A stretch of 64,000 nucleotides of DNA from Carallia brachiata (Eukaryota > Streptophyta > Magnoliopsida > Malpighiales > Rhizophoraceae): assembly GCA_021464245.1 (NCBI GenBank), contig JADCRB010000034.1, forward strand, positions 1,116,001 to 1,180,000, written 5' to 3'. Position numbers and translations under genes: made by a program. Below, piece after piece: positions 23,870 through 37,723 of the stretch. How positions within the stretch are numbered: position 1 is the first letter of the stretch; each line of letters starts with the position of its first letter. The notes under the pieces are model-generated. The model was not told where the DNA came from and did not search any database. It saw only the letters and a list, made by a program, of their open reading frames with translations.

Positions 23870-26800
23870 TTAAATCACACAACTACTATCAGTCATCAGC
23901 AAACAGCAGTAATGCCTCTGTATAGGGAAAATCACTTCCACCCAGCTGCAAACACGTTCACCGTCTGCCTCTCCTGCCCTTCCCCCGATTCCCCTTCCAT
24001 GTCCTCTAAGCCCCGACTTACTTGACTTCAGCCCTAATGACTGGATTCCCCTCCTCTTTTCACGGCGAAAATCTTTGTCCTCTTCATCTTCCTGGTACTT
24101 GGCTGAGCTTTTTGTGGCAAACGAAATCTCTCGTGATCCTCCCGGCCCAAACTTTACGTTGCTGGGGAGACGAGAGGCATTCTGGTCATCTCCAAGAGCT
24201 GCTACTCTCTCCCCCATGGGAAGAGAGTCCTCCTTTGCAAGTGATACATCGTTCGAAAATGCCTCTGCATGCCTCTCATCCTTGACTTCGTATAATCTGG
24301 ATATTTATTGACATAGGTCATTGGAAGAGGAAGTAACCAATATTCAATAACTACCTCACAACTACTCCCCAGTAAACCAAGCCAAGTCAAACCAAACACC
24401 TCCCCCTCGCCCCAACAAAAAAATCAAAAGACAAGAGGATTAAAAAGTAAGAAAGAAAAGGAAAACACAGGCAGCTGTCGACTTGGGACTGGGACTGCCA
24501 TAAACCAACGTTGAAACTTAAGATTAGTGCTGCGATAGCAGCGGCATAATCCCACAAAAAGGAAAAAAAGGAATGACTCACCTTGGAACTTGTGATTTCC
24601 TTTTCTTATTTTTAGTAATGCCAAGCTCATCTTCTGATGACTGAGATGCTGCAGAAATATCAGAATCACTCAAATCCTGATCTTCATCTTCCATCACGGG
24701 ATCAAAATGCTCCTCCACCAAAGAGGGTCGTTTTTCGGGAGCCATAGGATGCAAGGCCTTATACTCTTGTGACAGCTCATCAATTTCATAGTTCTAGACA
24801 GCAAAACAGAGGGGAGAGAATAACAATCCACGTGTAAGTAAACATGTAAAGAACATTCCAAGAAGAAACAAGTGACAACTAATATATACTACTCATCATT
24901 CAAAGAACCATGTTCCAAAAAGAAACGAGACAACTAATCATATACTACTCATCATCTAGAGAACGAATCTAAAGAAAAATGTTCCAAAAACAAGCAAGCA
25001 CAACTGATCATATAGCACTTTATATTCTCTCTCAGGGGACACCCCAGTGGTGAAAAATTTAGACTTCTATCTTTGAGGCCTTGAGAGTGTGGGATTTATG
25101 AGAATAGAGAGAACTACCCCTTTTATAGCTTATGGCTCAATGGGCCTCCTAGTAGACCAAAAAAAAAAAACTTCTATGTACTACCAAATAAAAAAGGAAT
25201 TATAACTTTTGAGGCCCTGCAACTTCTTTCAAAAAGGAATTGCTGCCACCTTAATTATGACTCTATGTGGATACGTTAATAAGTTATTCTCTGTAAGAGT
25301 CAAAAGCATATTTATGATGTAATTCATGGAGGCTGTGACCAGGATGATCCTTCAAAACACCAAATTCAAATGGTACAGTACAGTCACTATGGTACGAGCT
25401 GCTTATCTTATGCACAAGGATTATGCAAAAGGAACCAGAAAAAGAGTACTGCATCAAATAGCAAAGATTATCAGACAAAATACCTCATCTGCGAAGAGTG
25501 CACCAAATCTCTCATCTTTAAATAATTCACTGCTAAAGCCTTTCTTTTTCTTGGATGCTTTCTTGGTCTCATTTTCCTCGGCATCCTTCTTTTCATCTTC
25601 AGCTGCTTTCTCAAGTATATCTTTTGCTAGAGTACGGTTAACCTTTGGCAGTTTTTTAATAGGCTGTAAGAATAAAAACAGTTGTAAGGAATTGACCGAC
25701 TGAAATTAGAGACAACCATGTGCTATTTTGATGCTACCTCAAATTAAAAATATCAAAACAAGTAAGCATGAAAGATAAATCCACCCTCACCATATAGCAG
25801 TTTAGTTAATTTCTGAAGCAACTACACAAACATCATATATGGGGCTATCTCATTTAAAGTACACAGTTTAGTGTCCTTAAAATAGAAACTTCCAGGGTAA
25901 AATGATATACTGTGGTAGGAGGCAATCCAAGAAATTAATATGAGTTATACACTAGCATAGAAAATGGGCATGAAAGTGCCAGTATAGAAATATGCATTCA
26001 ACAGAGCATGGCCATTTCTAAATGAGAGCCAGGGCGAAAGTAGGCGACAACATAATTTTTTTTGTAAAATAAAAGAACGTTAGTTGGAAATACAAACCGC
26101 AATTCGAGAGGAAAGTTCAGCTTCCAATCTTTCCCCTTTTTTCTTTTCTAGATACTCCTCATATTCAAAAGGGTTTGCCAAATCTTTTGCCTGCATAAAA
26201 ATTTAAAATAAGTGAGACAAAACGAAAAATGGAAATTCCCCACTTTCCATGTTGCTCTATACTGGTTCTTAAAATAGAACATAAATCCACTGCATAAATC
26301 TTAGATGTTTTGTTTAACATAACCAAACACAAAAGGATCATCTTAAATAATCTAAGATTATTAAAAACTTTAATAACTAAAAGATGTATTTTAGTTATTA
26401 AGCCCTGCTGCTGCTTAAGAAACTACACGCATTTTACATAAGCTAAGCATATTTTCCAGGCCATCAGATCAAATACAACATATAAACACTGATATAATTG
26501 ACACACACTCACCTTCTTATACAATCGATAATCAATAAAAAAACCATGCATGTAGGCCCTGAGAAGATTAGTGCCAATCAGATTTGTTAGATTCAATTTT
26601 TCAAGATCTTCTTTCGTCAAATATTTGTAATTATCATATATGGTTGTTTGTGCATCCTCCTCCATCTCTTCCTGCAAAAAGAGAACTTACCAATGTCAGT
26701 ATTGTACTACAAATATCTTTACCTATGTAAACCTTGGTAATTAACATCCGTAAAATGCAAATGACCATACCGTTAAAAGTTCCAGAACAGAACACCACTT

Positions 26801-29800
26801 AGGAGCAGGTCCCAAAGATGGTACAAAGTAAAAGGGTATCTGGCTACAGTCTAGAGCCAGCAACATCAGTCCACTATTACTGAACACACACATATCATTT
26901 ATCTTCCCAGCCGTGGGTTCAACGCTTGTCATGCCATCTCCCTGCAACGAAATACAGATATCATAAATAAGTGTGATTTAGTGAATGCAGATATCTATGG
27001 AATGCCAAAAAGATTCCACCAAAACAAAAGTACCAATACCTATTGGAAAGGATTTTGTTAGAAAATGCAAAAGAGAAAAATGCATAATTGACAAATAATT
27101 TGGCTTTATGGAGAGAAGAGTGCCATGCAATCGATCAGTTTCAAATACATACTACGACAGCGTTGGGAAAAAAAAAAAACAAAACAAAAGGCTCACCATG
27201 TTAGTATGTATTTGCAACTAATTGAAATGGTGATGACACCATAAAAGCAATGGTAGTTTCACAATAACAAAATAAAAGAAAACTAATGTGATTAACAGTC
27301 CAAAGCAGATGTCATCTTTTGGAGTAGTTCTAAATTTCCATGTGCAAGGGATTAATTTCTCTGTCTTGCACCCATGCATAAGGTCAATGTTTCACCTAAA
27401 GGAATGGTGGTGAAATAGCAGGTAGAGGACAACTAAATTATATGCCCAGTGCTTCAGACTAAAAGAGACACATTCAGCTAATATCTCCACTCAAGCAAAG
27501 ATTTAGGGGCATTCCTAACCGTCTCCGGGTCCCATATTCTGACAATATGACTGTCAGTAGTAATCAGTTTCTGTTGTTCTGTATTGAGAGTACGATGCCA
27601 CTTGATGTCCGATATTGGGCTGCCATACCTATATAATGGTAATAAGATTTTCAAGAAGCAGCAGGTGAAGCAACAGAAAGCTAAGATTGATTGTTTTCAT
27701 AACAAAGTAACCAGCATGTAGAACCTACATATGATCCTTAACTCGTACAGGATGTGAGGATCGCAAGTCATAGAGCAACACCTGCATATTAGAAAACATG
27801 ACCAAGAGTATCGTTCAAGACACACAAATGCACAAGAAGATATTGATGAAGTCACATAGCTATAACACATACAATACCTTTCCAGCACTACTTCCAACTG
27901 CCATCATGAAACCCCCTTCATCATCAAACGCCAATGCTGTGACTTCGTACTAAGGCAGAAAGCACAGTGTTAGGCATTTTTATCCAAAAATAAGGACACA
28001 GGATGTGACAGCATCAAGTGAGATAAGTAAGAGAAGAAGCCATTTAAAAAAAAAAAAAAGGAGAATTGTCACACCATCTACCATTTAACATTCCCTAAGA
28101 CATCCCCATTCCCTAGACAAAACAAAGACAGACAGATAAAAGGAAAAAAAAAAAAAAAAAGAGGGAAGTTTGAAACTACAACAAAGATCTGAAGTTGACA
28201 GAAATTCCCAAACCAAGTCACAGAACAAACCACTCAAACCATTTATCAGTCAGCAAGCATCCAGCATCTTAGATCTAGCACCTAAAAATTTATTTTCACA
28301 AGAAAAGCTGACTAATCCCAATAAAAGATCAATTCTAGCAAATCAATTTACTCATAAATAGAGAGAGACAGGAAAACTACCTGGTCATTCCCCACCGGTG
28401 CAACAGCATTGATTCTACCAACTGAAGATCTTATTCTCACGTCAAAACACTCCACAGCACCATCCTCACCTCCACAAGCAACCAACCCATGGAGCTTGCT
28501 GGAATTTGAGCAAAAATATGGTTGAGCAAGGACCAACAGAGAAAGCTAATAAATTCAGTTTAGACATTGCAAACATAACAAGATTCAGAACCTCCGAGAA
28601 ACTACATTTAAGGCCGGAGATTGTGTGCTGAGTGGGGACAGAAATCGGCCCTGCAAAACATAATTCATTACTGAGCAGATTATCTAATAGAATAAAAGTG
28701 GTGTACTGACGGTGGACAACTTTAATTACATCTCACATGCAATGCCATGACAGAATGTCTGGCCAAAATGCATGATCTACAAATAGTGGCATATGATTTG
28801 CTAGGAACAACTCTGAAGTCACAATTAACAAGATCACGTATTCCACATATTAAATTAACAAAAGAAACACAAAAAGAAATGCAATACCCATTGCAAGAAA
28901 CATGTGAATCACCAGTTCCCACCTAATAACAGAATTATCTAGAAAGGTGTGGTTTACTAAACACCTGTTCTAAGTTAATCCTGTACAAGTCTGGTGATGA
29001 AGCAGCACAAAGCAAGTCACAAGACCAGCAATCGTACGCCATGTCCCTTCCCATCCTGTGAACAGAGACGCACAATGGTACAAGTTACATACGGAGAGTC
29101 CGATGGAGTATGTCACACATAATTAACAAGCAAGTAAGTGAACACAATTGAACTTAGTGCAGTTGAGTCATGCCATTTGATGCATGCATCAGTAGAGGAG
29201 TCCAGCTATGGGAACTCATTCCATCAGAAGGAAGGTATGCCCTGAGATAGCAGTTTTTCATAGTTACCATGTAAAGAATGTCTAAAGCATTGTTAAATAA
29301 AAGGGTGAGATAAGACAGCATCCAAATTGATAATGAAACTCTTAACCAAACCAGCTTCCTAGATCCCTCGCATTACTATCCATAAACTCTGTCCACCTCC
29401 ATTCATTTGGTTCCACATGAATGGAATCCATTTGGAAAATCATAATTCCCGAAAAAGAATCAAGCCAAAGGAGAAACTGAAATCCGCTCCCTGGGGGGAG
29501 AAGTTGGTTCTGGCAGCATCCTTGCCAATCTGTAACTAACTACATCCTAAGCTCATTTGGACTTTGCACTTACATACTTCTTATTTTCTTGCAATTAAAT
29601 ATAACCAAAAATAACAGGTTAAGGACGACCATAATGCACAAAGATGATCCATCAAAGTCACACATATCCAGTTAAAAGCTCCAAAAGTAATGATTTCTGC
29701 TTCATGATTGTACTTTGCTAGCATATTACTAGTTAAGCCCACAGAGTCAGTTCATTATCATGTATGCAATTGGCAAGGGTAAGCTTTTATGGGTCCCTAT

Positions 29801-31284
29801 ATTGCACTCTAGGAATTCTACAAGGCCAAAAGGAAAAAAAAAGAATTGTACGGTTTTTCATTTAGCAAAGAGTAATTCAAGTCTAGCTCTAGAGTTTTGT
29901 AGAGCATAGCATAAAAGACATTGAAATACAAGGTACAAAAAGAAATAGAAGCAAAGATAAAGTACATAGAGAGAAAACCTTGGTATCCGCAAACTGTAGT
30001 GTTTTCCATATTTGGCATGTAGGCAAACTGAACGATCAGCACATAAAAATGCAAGCTTTGAATAATCATCATCCAAAATCTGATAAGAAGGAAAACAGAA
30101 TCACAAACACACTGAGAATTAGAGAAGCTTCAATCTAGACAACAAAACCGATGATTTTCAAATGTTTACCAGTTCTTTTTTTTTTCTTTTTTCAAATGTC
30201 CCTTAGGACATTCCATAAATTCTCCATATTATGAAGGTTATCCACATCACCAAGAGAAAATGTTCCTAAAGAACAGGATTAATAAATAAATCCATAACTG
30301 AACAATGACGAGCAAACCTCAAAATCAATGATCTCAGAATCCAGGTGTCTTTCAAACTTTAAGGATAACTCCCTTAGCTCATAAACTTTCACCTGTGGCG
30401 GGTATATTCCTGCAGTTGCAATATAAAATTCGCGTATTATTATCAAAAGCATAAACCATTACCTTTTTTCCTCCTTTTGTTAGGATCGTCATGAATTTTT
30501 TACATAGTAAAACCAAATGTGAGTTCTAAGTCACCTGATGCAATGAGATACTCTCCATCAGGGGTGACTTTGATTTTTGTCGTAGCGGTTTCAAACCACA
30601 AATCTTGAATCAACTCCACCCTTTGTTGATAGCCTAACAATCAACAAAGAAGAAATAAAGATAATCAAGAACGATGATATTTCTGTCGGGTCACTTTTAA
30701 ACATCCATCAAGAACCAATAGCCTGCAACATATGACATAAACCCTCCCCCAACTCGCTAAACAGCCAATTAGAAAATAAACGAATAAAGAAAAACTGTAA
30801 GAACACAGCCAGTTTAACCAACATCAATGACTATCAAACAAACAACAGGCAGCACAAATTCCTTAAAAAAACAAAATCAACACTACTTTGATTGCATCTC
30901 ATTACAATCCGGGAACGTTCCCGTTATACTTCATCAGCTTTTATCCAAAAAAAAAAAAAGATTAACTAAAGAAAGATTTCTAAAAAAAAGTGTAATTTTC
31001 CCAAACACAGTGATTCTACAAATTCAAAATACAAGAATTATTAACATAATTTTCAACCAAGAGTCAAGCTAGGGTTTAAACAAAATATCAGTCAATTAAA
31101 ACAACAAAGAATAATAAAGTAAAAGAAGAAGAAGAAGAGAAGTTGTTGAACTTTTGTCTTTGCGAAGAGCGCGCTGCTTCTTGGGATTAAGCCACGTGGC
31201 GAGAGACCGGTGGACCGAGGATCCGGTGTAGACCTTCACTCCGTTTAAGGAGGTCGACTTCAAGCTCCCTCCCTGCGTCGCCAT
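23870..31284 (-). CDS. NOL10: Nucleolar protein 10 homologue (NOL10/ENP2), WD40 ribosome-biogenesis factor
   Basis: Sixteen exons join in frame to 722 residues: 31284-31152, 30633-30535, 30409-30318, 30079-29979, 29055-28965, 28650-28592, 28498-28381, 27949-27878, 27781-27729, 27628-27520, 26941-26771, 26671-26513, 26190-26098, 25663-25484, 24793-24582, 24296-23870. The start [19 protein letters not shown], then [19 protein letters not shown] and [19 protein letters not shown], are hallmarks of ENP2/NOL10. WD40-type strands follow ([32 protein letters not shown]). The second half is charged and lysine-rich with a conserved [12 protein letters not shown] near the end and a Gly/Arg-rich tail. 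Yeast Enp2 is part of the SSU processome that matures 18S rRNA in the nucleolus. The intron 1 donor (AAAA|GTTC) is weak. The last ~25 residues look unlike the family and may reflect a late frame slip. Confidence 0.93.
24855..25015. repeat. Three imperfect tandem copies in a NOL10 intron
   Basis: The unit contains 'catgttccaaaaagaaac', 'gacaactaatcatatacta' and 'ctcatcat' and recurs three times with about 55-65 bp spacing. It lies between exons 14 and 15. Confidence 0.6.
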
Positions 31285-31354
31285 TTATTAACTTATTCAC
31301 TTATTTTTCTCACTAACTTTCCCTCACTTTCTTGAGAAACAAACGCCGAAGCAC

Positions 31355-31363
31355 TTAGGGTTT
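31355..31363 (-). promoter_or_regulatory. Telo-box upstream of NOL10
   Basis: The minus strand reads AAACCCTAA, 71-79 bases before the NOL10 ATG. Telo-boxes are common in plant promoters of ribosomal-protein and ribosome-biogenesis genes, which fits the product. Confidence 0.6.
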
Positions 31364-31439
31364 GCCTCGCCTCCGGATGGGGCTGCTTGCCTTCCTTTAT
31401 AAACCGCCGTTTGTATCCGGACTCCGGAGGCGGCAACTG

Positions 31440-33184
31440 AAATAAAATAGTAATAATATTAATAGGGTTTAATATAAAGTGTTAGTTATTATTATTAACG
31501 GTACTTAAGAAAAAAAGGTGTTGACCTATTAGATGGAGATCGAGGGCTATTATTTGATGGGATATTATATTTTTTAATTTTTTAATTGAGTGTTATGCTT
31601 TCATAACTTTTATAATCCAGTTATTTTTATCGGCCGGTAGTTAATTAGATTATTTAAGATATATTTTAACCAAAATGAAGTGAATGTTTCAACTATTTTC
31701 GAAGCATTTTTATCTTTTTCAATCAAATTTTAAATATTTTAAAATTTAAGAATTGATTGAAAACAATTAGAATGTTGAAGACTTGAATAATTCACTTTTT
31801 TGGTTAAAATAAATTTTAAAAAATTTAATTCACGATTGACAGAAGAATTCAACTGTAAAAAATTTAAAAAATATATAACTCACATAAAAAAATTAAAATA
31901 TTTGACACTCAATCATAAAAATTTAATACTAAAAAAATAGTATTCTATTATTTGACGTTAGCCTTCAATTTTTTTATGCTCACAATTGTCAGTGCTTAAT
32001 TTTTCTTAAATGAAATAAATACCTAATTTTTAAAAAAAAAAATTTTAGAAGAGGGTTGAACCAATATGAGAGTAGGGAAAATTTTGTTTTTTTTTTTTTT
32101 GACAGTAGGGAAAATGTTGATTGAGCGTACATGTTTGTTATATAAAATAGTTATATTATAATTATAAGTATATTTTGTATAATTATAATAATAAATATAT
32201 AATAAAAATATAATTATTTTTTATTTATATTTTAAAATTGTGATTGTAAAAGGTATCTTAATTATAATCGTAGTTTGATATTTTTTTTCGTATGTTTGTG
32301 CAGTGGAGGCTGTAGAGTCGGAGAGAGTAATGTTTTGTTTGAATATTTATAAGAAAGAAAAAAAAAAGAAAAAGGAAGAAAATTATTTTATGTTTATTTT
32401 TTATATTTATTTTTTATTAATTTAAATAATTAATTTTAATTTTTTTATAAATTATTGTTTATTTTATTTTATATATTTTTTTAACTATTATTTTTTATTA
32501 ATTATGATATTATCATTGTTATATTTTTTTTATTTATTTTCTTTCAATAATATAAGAAAAGAAAGTAACCACTTTACTCACAAACTACGGCGGTGTACTA
32601 ACGGCACTGTTTGGTTACGAGAACTACTATAGCCAGCATAAGAATGACGCCTTTTCTGTTCTTTTCTTTTATTAAATAAAAGGTCAAAGCGAAAAAAAAA
32701 AAAAAAAAAAAAAAGAAGGTCAGGAACCATTAAACCTCTGCCCTAAAACTAATTGTCATCTTCTCAAAGGGAAAGCCTCCTTGTTTTTTCTTCAGCAGCC
32801 CACTGCGAAGCTGCCACTCTAGGTCCAGGGGGTTTCAACTTTCGACGTTGTTTTCACAGGTTTTCCCTCCCTCTCTCTAATGCTCTGGAGTAGCTTTATG
32901 GGTTCTTTATAAAATTTGCATGCTAGAAAGATTTGTTGGTTTTTTTTTTTTTGGTATTTTTAGTTAGCTGGGAATATGTAGTTTCTGGATTCTTTTGTTT
33001 CTTTGGTTAAGTATATAAGTGACAGTTTCTTGAAAATTGAAATCTTTGGTCTGCCTCTTTTTTCTTTTTTTTTTTTGAAGCTTACACCTTGATATAGTGG
33101 AGAATTGGCATGGTGAGATTTGCTTGTACGCTGATTGGTCTGTTTTTTTTTTTTTTTTTTGGTAAATTAGTGTAAACTGAGAAA
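31440..33184. other. Divergent promoter region between NOL10 and NEP1
   Basis: This is very AT-rich DNA, especially 31440-32570, with T- and A-runs (32083-32099, 32690-32714, 33142-33161). A site II-like AGCCCA occurs at 32797-32802 on the NEP1 side. No open frame is recognised. The NEP1 leader probably begins near 32750-32850. Confidence 0.5.
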
Positions 33185-35449
33185 ATGGTCAGGCCATTTG
33201 GGGTTAAAGGGCCCAAGCGAAAGAAGAGAGAGTTGAAATACGATAGAGAAGAGGATGAACTGAATGAAAATGGAGGGGAGTCTGCAAACAAGAAGAAGAA
33301 ATCTGAGGAAGAAGAAGAAAGGGGGGATGAAGAAGAAGTTGAAGTACAGGTAATGGGGGGAATCCCAATTGTCCTGAGCGATCAAAGCGGCAGAAAACCC
33401 GGAGTGATCTTTGTGCTCGAGAAGGCATCTTTGGAAGTTGGAAAAGTTGGAAAGGTGAATGCATCGAATTATTCATTGTGATCTTAAACTTACTGAGCAA
33501 TTGTACTCTAATTTGGTGTAATTTTAGCGTAAGTTGGATTGCCAGCTTGCTTGCAAGCATAAAATGACTGGATTTATTGGAGTCTGTTCCTGTGTATTGT
33601 TGACTATTTTGTGAGATTTTCCCCTATCTGAAAAGTTACTTTCATGCAGAGTTACCAAATTTTGAATTCTGATGATCATGCCAACTTCTTGCGAAAGAAC
33701 AACAAAAATCCTGCAGATTACAGGCCTGACATTGTTTACCAGGTTTGTGCACTTTTGGCATGAAAGCGTGTCTCTTCTTTAAGGATGTGTCTCTGATTTT
33801 CCATCAAATATTTGACCATGTCAAAGCTTCTTTGGTTGGCCTAAAGGCTACTTGGTTTCTTAGGGAAGTTTTACTTTTTCGATTGCTGTGACCATTGTAC
33901 TAAATCTGTCAAAGGTCTTTTTTTTGTATTTATTACGTAATTTTCCTATTATCTTAGGGGTTATATTGGAGCAATTGATTCTTGCAGGCTCTCTTATCTA
34001 TCTTAGATAGCCCATTGAACAAGGCTGGGAGATTGAAAGCTGTGTATGTGAAAACTGATAACAAGGTTCTTTTTGAAATTAAACCGCATGTAAGAATTCC
34101 AAGAACATATAAGCGATTTGCTGGTATTATGTGTAAGTTCAGCTTACCTGACTCGTATATTTACATGCCATGTTGAGTATTTATTTTTAGCTTGAGTAGC
34201 ACAACTTTAGTGTTCCTTTGCCTTGTACTATCTGCCCCTGCAGTGCAGCTGCTTCAAAAACTGAGCATAACTGCTGTGGGTAAGCGCGAGAAACTTTTGC
34301 GTGTGATCAAGAACGATGTAACCCACTACCTGCCTGTTAACACATGGAGAGTCGGTGGGTCTCCTTGAGAAGTCTTTTATATAAGTCATTTTTTTATTGT
34401 CTTTTACTGGAATTTTGTTTTGCTTGCCTTTTTACCAGGATTTTCCGTCAGCTCAGAGAAATTGGTTGCTATGAACAAGTATGTAGCAACAGTCGGTGAG
34501 GATAAAGACCTAGTTTTCGTGGTATGCTCAAAACTTAATGATGCTTTTATACACAGGATTTACTTAATTGAAACTTGCAACCATTCTGACCCATCATTCT
34601 ACATATTTTTAGGTTGGTGCTATGGCCCATGGAAAAATTGATTCTGATTATATAGATGATTTTATAGCGAGTAAGTTATTCCCAATTACTTTTTCATTAT
34701 TGTTTAATTTTGTATAGATAGGATATGCACTTCTTAATTTGGTTGTTGATTTTCTTATTCTGTTTTTAAGCATTAGTTTCAAATACTTCAATTGCGCCAT
34801 TTTGCCTTTATATAATTTGTTGTGCTGAATATTGAGACTGGAGGGTTCTAAGGCCTTTTGTAGGAAGAGATCGAAGACCTGTTATTAGAAATTGGCTACT
34901 CACCCAATCCATGCTATTGAATTATGCTGACTTGAATTCAAATATGTCCTCACATACCAGATCTCTGTAGACTTATATTGGATTTAAAAAACAGATTAAT
35001 TTATATGTCAGCATTGCATCAACACTGGCAGTCACGGGTGGTCTTTTGGTTCTTTGGTTTTTGTCGAAACTTGAGGCTTACTGGTGTAGGTTTATAGAAG
35101 TGACAGGCATATATTTTTGTTTGACCTTCAGAGTGACTGAGGTTTATTTTTCATTTCATGGTCCAAAGGCTTGGATTAGTGTCAAGTATTAGAGTATGGG
35201 CGAGAACATGTCAAGTGTTGGATTCCAACACAGATGAGATAATTTTTACAAAAAAGGATAGATTGTTAAAGATTGATATTTAGCAATTGGTGAGAAGTTT
35301 CCGCATTTTTACATTGTTCATGTTTGGGATCATGCTGACAAATATTGTTTTGTTATTTCCCTCCTCCAGTTTCTGGTTATCCGCTGAGTGCTGCCTGGTG
35401 TATCTCAAGGATTTGCGAGGCCATGGCGAGCAAGTGGAATATTCTGTAA
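33185..35449 (+). CDS. EMG1: NEP1/EMG1, SPOUT-class 18S rRNA pseudouridine-N1 methyltransferase
   Basis: Seven exons join to 279 residues: 33185-33454, 33650-33742, 33988-34132, 34244-34354, 34439-34521, 34613-34670, 35370-35449. After an acidic/lysine-rich N-terminus of about 55 residues come the family hallmarks. These are [56 protein letters not shown] and QLLQKLSI. Then follow [15 protein letters not shown] (the SAM-binding knot loop region) and [20 protein letters not shown] at the C-terminus. Nep1/Emg1 methylates a pseudouridine in helix 35 of 18S rRNA and also helps assemble the 40S subunit in the nucleolus. All splice sites are GT-AG. The gene is divergent from NOL10, another small-subunit biogenesis factor. 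Confidence 0.94.
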
Positions 35450-36045
35450 TAGTGGCTTGCTGTATTTTTAATTGACTTATTGTTCTTACAGTAAAACCAG
35501 GAAGAAACTCATTGGGTTCGGTAGCCTTTTCCCCTTTTTCTTTTCAATAATTGAAAGTAATTTTTGTTTGCATTCTAACAGTGCTGCCATATCCAGCACC
35601 GATGCACTAGTTATGTGTCAACTCTAGTTTTTACTTCTCCTTGTAGAAATTGTGAATTTGGCGGACATAAACATTGAGAACTTGTGTTTACTTCTCCATG
35701 TTCAACAAAAGGAATGAAAAGAAAAGGCAACTAAACTGGAAGAAAATAAAAAAAGGAAAGAAAGAAATAGAGAGAGGAAAGGATAGACAAAGGGAGTTAT
35801 AATTATTAAAGCACTTGCATTATCATATCACATAACAAAATAAAATTCAAGAGGTAACTAACAGTTTAATTTAGTCTCTTTTGCATCTTGCACTGATAAA
35901 AACTTGTATTACATTCCTCGAGCTCAAAGCAGAGACGAAACAACGGAAGGCAAGAAATTTTGGAACTTTTAACAACAAAATAGCATGATTGTGAGATACT
36001 AAATACAACACACTGAGGCCAACATTGGAAAAGGGCGGTGCTTTG
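35450..36045. other. Short intergenic gap between NEP1 and the DUF247 pseudogene
   Basis: The two face each other tail to tail; 3' UTRs are expected here. No other feature is seen. Confidence 0.5.
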
Positions 36046-37342
36046 TCACTGCTCTTTCTGCGAGATGGTAAAAATAGTCTGCAGAATAGTCAGGACAAGA
36101 ATAACAAAGGCGTATGTTACAGCTATTGTGCTCCAGGGGCTCTTGAAATATACTCGGTATGCTTCAGCCACCGAAACAGCAATAAACTTCCACCAACGCC
36201 CCAAGTAATAATCTTCAATCTTGGCTCTAACATCATAATATATTAATTCCTGCGGTGACCATTGAGCCAAAACGTTCGGCTACTTCTTCATCATTGCTCA
36301 AAAGGTTGACAAGTACTTTCTTTGATTTTAACTCCTCCACATCCTCTGCACGCCCAATCAGTGAAGCCATGAAAACTATGTAAGAAGTGACTTCAAAATT
36401 GGAGGCGCTAGTGCAAATCTCATGGGCAACCAGATTGAGGAGCGTCGACTTTGTTGAGTAATCCACTGTTATTGGAGGAAGCCTGAGGGTTGGATAGAGT
36501 ATGCTTGACTTGAATTATACATCCGTTAATCGATCAGTCCTGCTTGGACTGAAGTGGATTCCCATTGCCTTAAGCTTCTGCACGGATCGATACATGTAAA
36601 CGGGAGTACTGCTGTCCTTTGCTGGCCTATATACGGCATATTTGTCAATGATCCGATTGTGCAGAAGTTCAAGAAGATGGACGGGCTGCTGATCTTCAAT
36701 TCCCGGCTTCTTTTCCTTGGAAAAACAACAAGAAGGAGAGAACCTCAGTATCATTTCCTTGCGCGAAAGTTGCTCGGCAGGAAGAAAAAGATTGAGCTTG
36801 ATGAATCTATGGATTAATTTCATCCCTTCTCCACTTTCAAACCTGCAGCTCATCAATGAGTTGAGAACTTCAAAAGGGAGTTGATTTTCCAGCAAAAATA
36901 AGTCCCGTCTTGCCAAAACTGCGACGTCTATTTCCATATTCAGATTCTCACGGCAGCTCAAGAAGCAGGAAATGAATTCGAGAACAAAGCAACCATCGCG
37001 AAAAATCATTTTGGTGAATTCCATGTCGTCGTAGGATCTTGCAGGGTCCTCCTCATAGCACATCCTTGCATCAATGATGATGTGTGCCACCTTGTTATAC
37101 AAGGCTTCAATGGTTGCATTACAACCTTGGACAAACTGGCGTGCCAAGCCAACCTCTAGCCCCTCCACATGTTGAAGATTTGGTCTGCCGTGGTGATAAG
37201 GACCAATGGAAACTACTAATGGATCGAAGCTTTTGATGTTCCGTTCGCGTAGCGTTGATGGAATCCTTGGAAACTTTGGAAATTGATTGAGGATGCTTCG
37301 AGTCTGTTCTTCCTCACCCATTATGGATATCGGCCACTCCAT
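36046..37342 (-). pseudogene. DUF247 (UPF0481) protein, interrupted by a stop codon and a frameshift
   Basis: From ATG at 37342 the frame gives FPRIPSTLRERNIKSFDPLV and VSIGPYHHGRPNLQHVEG, the classic DUF247 opening. The conserved FTKMIFRDGCFVLEFI and RRDLFLLENQLPFEVL blocks follow. A TAA at 36515-36517 stops it, yet the same frame resumes with LRLPPITVDYSTKSTLLNLV. Near 36250 a one-base slip moves the reading to YYDVRAKIEDYYLGRWWKF and the C-terminal membrane helix STIAVTYAFVILVLTILQTI. The span of 1297 nt is 3n+1, so one extra base plus one nonsense change explain it; an intact form would be about 431 residues, normal for the family. DUF247 proteins are plant membrane-anchored; some act in grass self-incompatibility, most are unassigned. 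Confidence 0.88.
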
Positions 37343-37684
37343 TTCTTCTGAAAAACTAAAATTTATATTTTTTTCTGGGTAATTTATCTAAAGTTTCAAC
37401 TTCCATTGCTGGTGGCAGGAAGCATTGCAACATATTTTTTCAGGTACTTGTTAATTTTATTTGTTTTTATTTATGAGTAAAATTAACTCATGATCTAATA
37501 TCATTCAAATATTATTTTTAATTTTTTATTCAAGTGAACCTCACTTATTTTGATATAATATCATGAGTTACTTACACTCATTTAAAAAATAGAGTCAAAA
37601 TAAAATTTCTTTTTTTCATTCCCTATTAATATTTTTTATTCTAATTTCATTCCATATAATAATATTATAATCCATATCATATTA

Positions 37685-37723
<39 letters not shown>

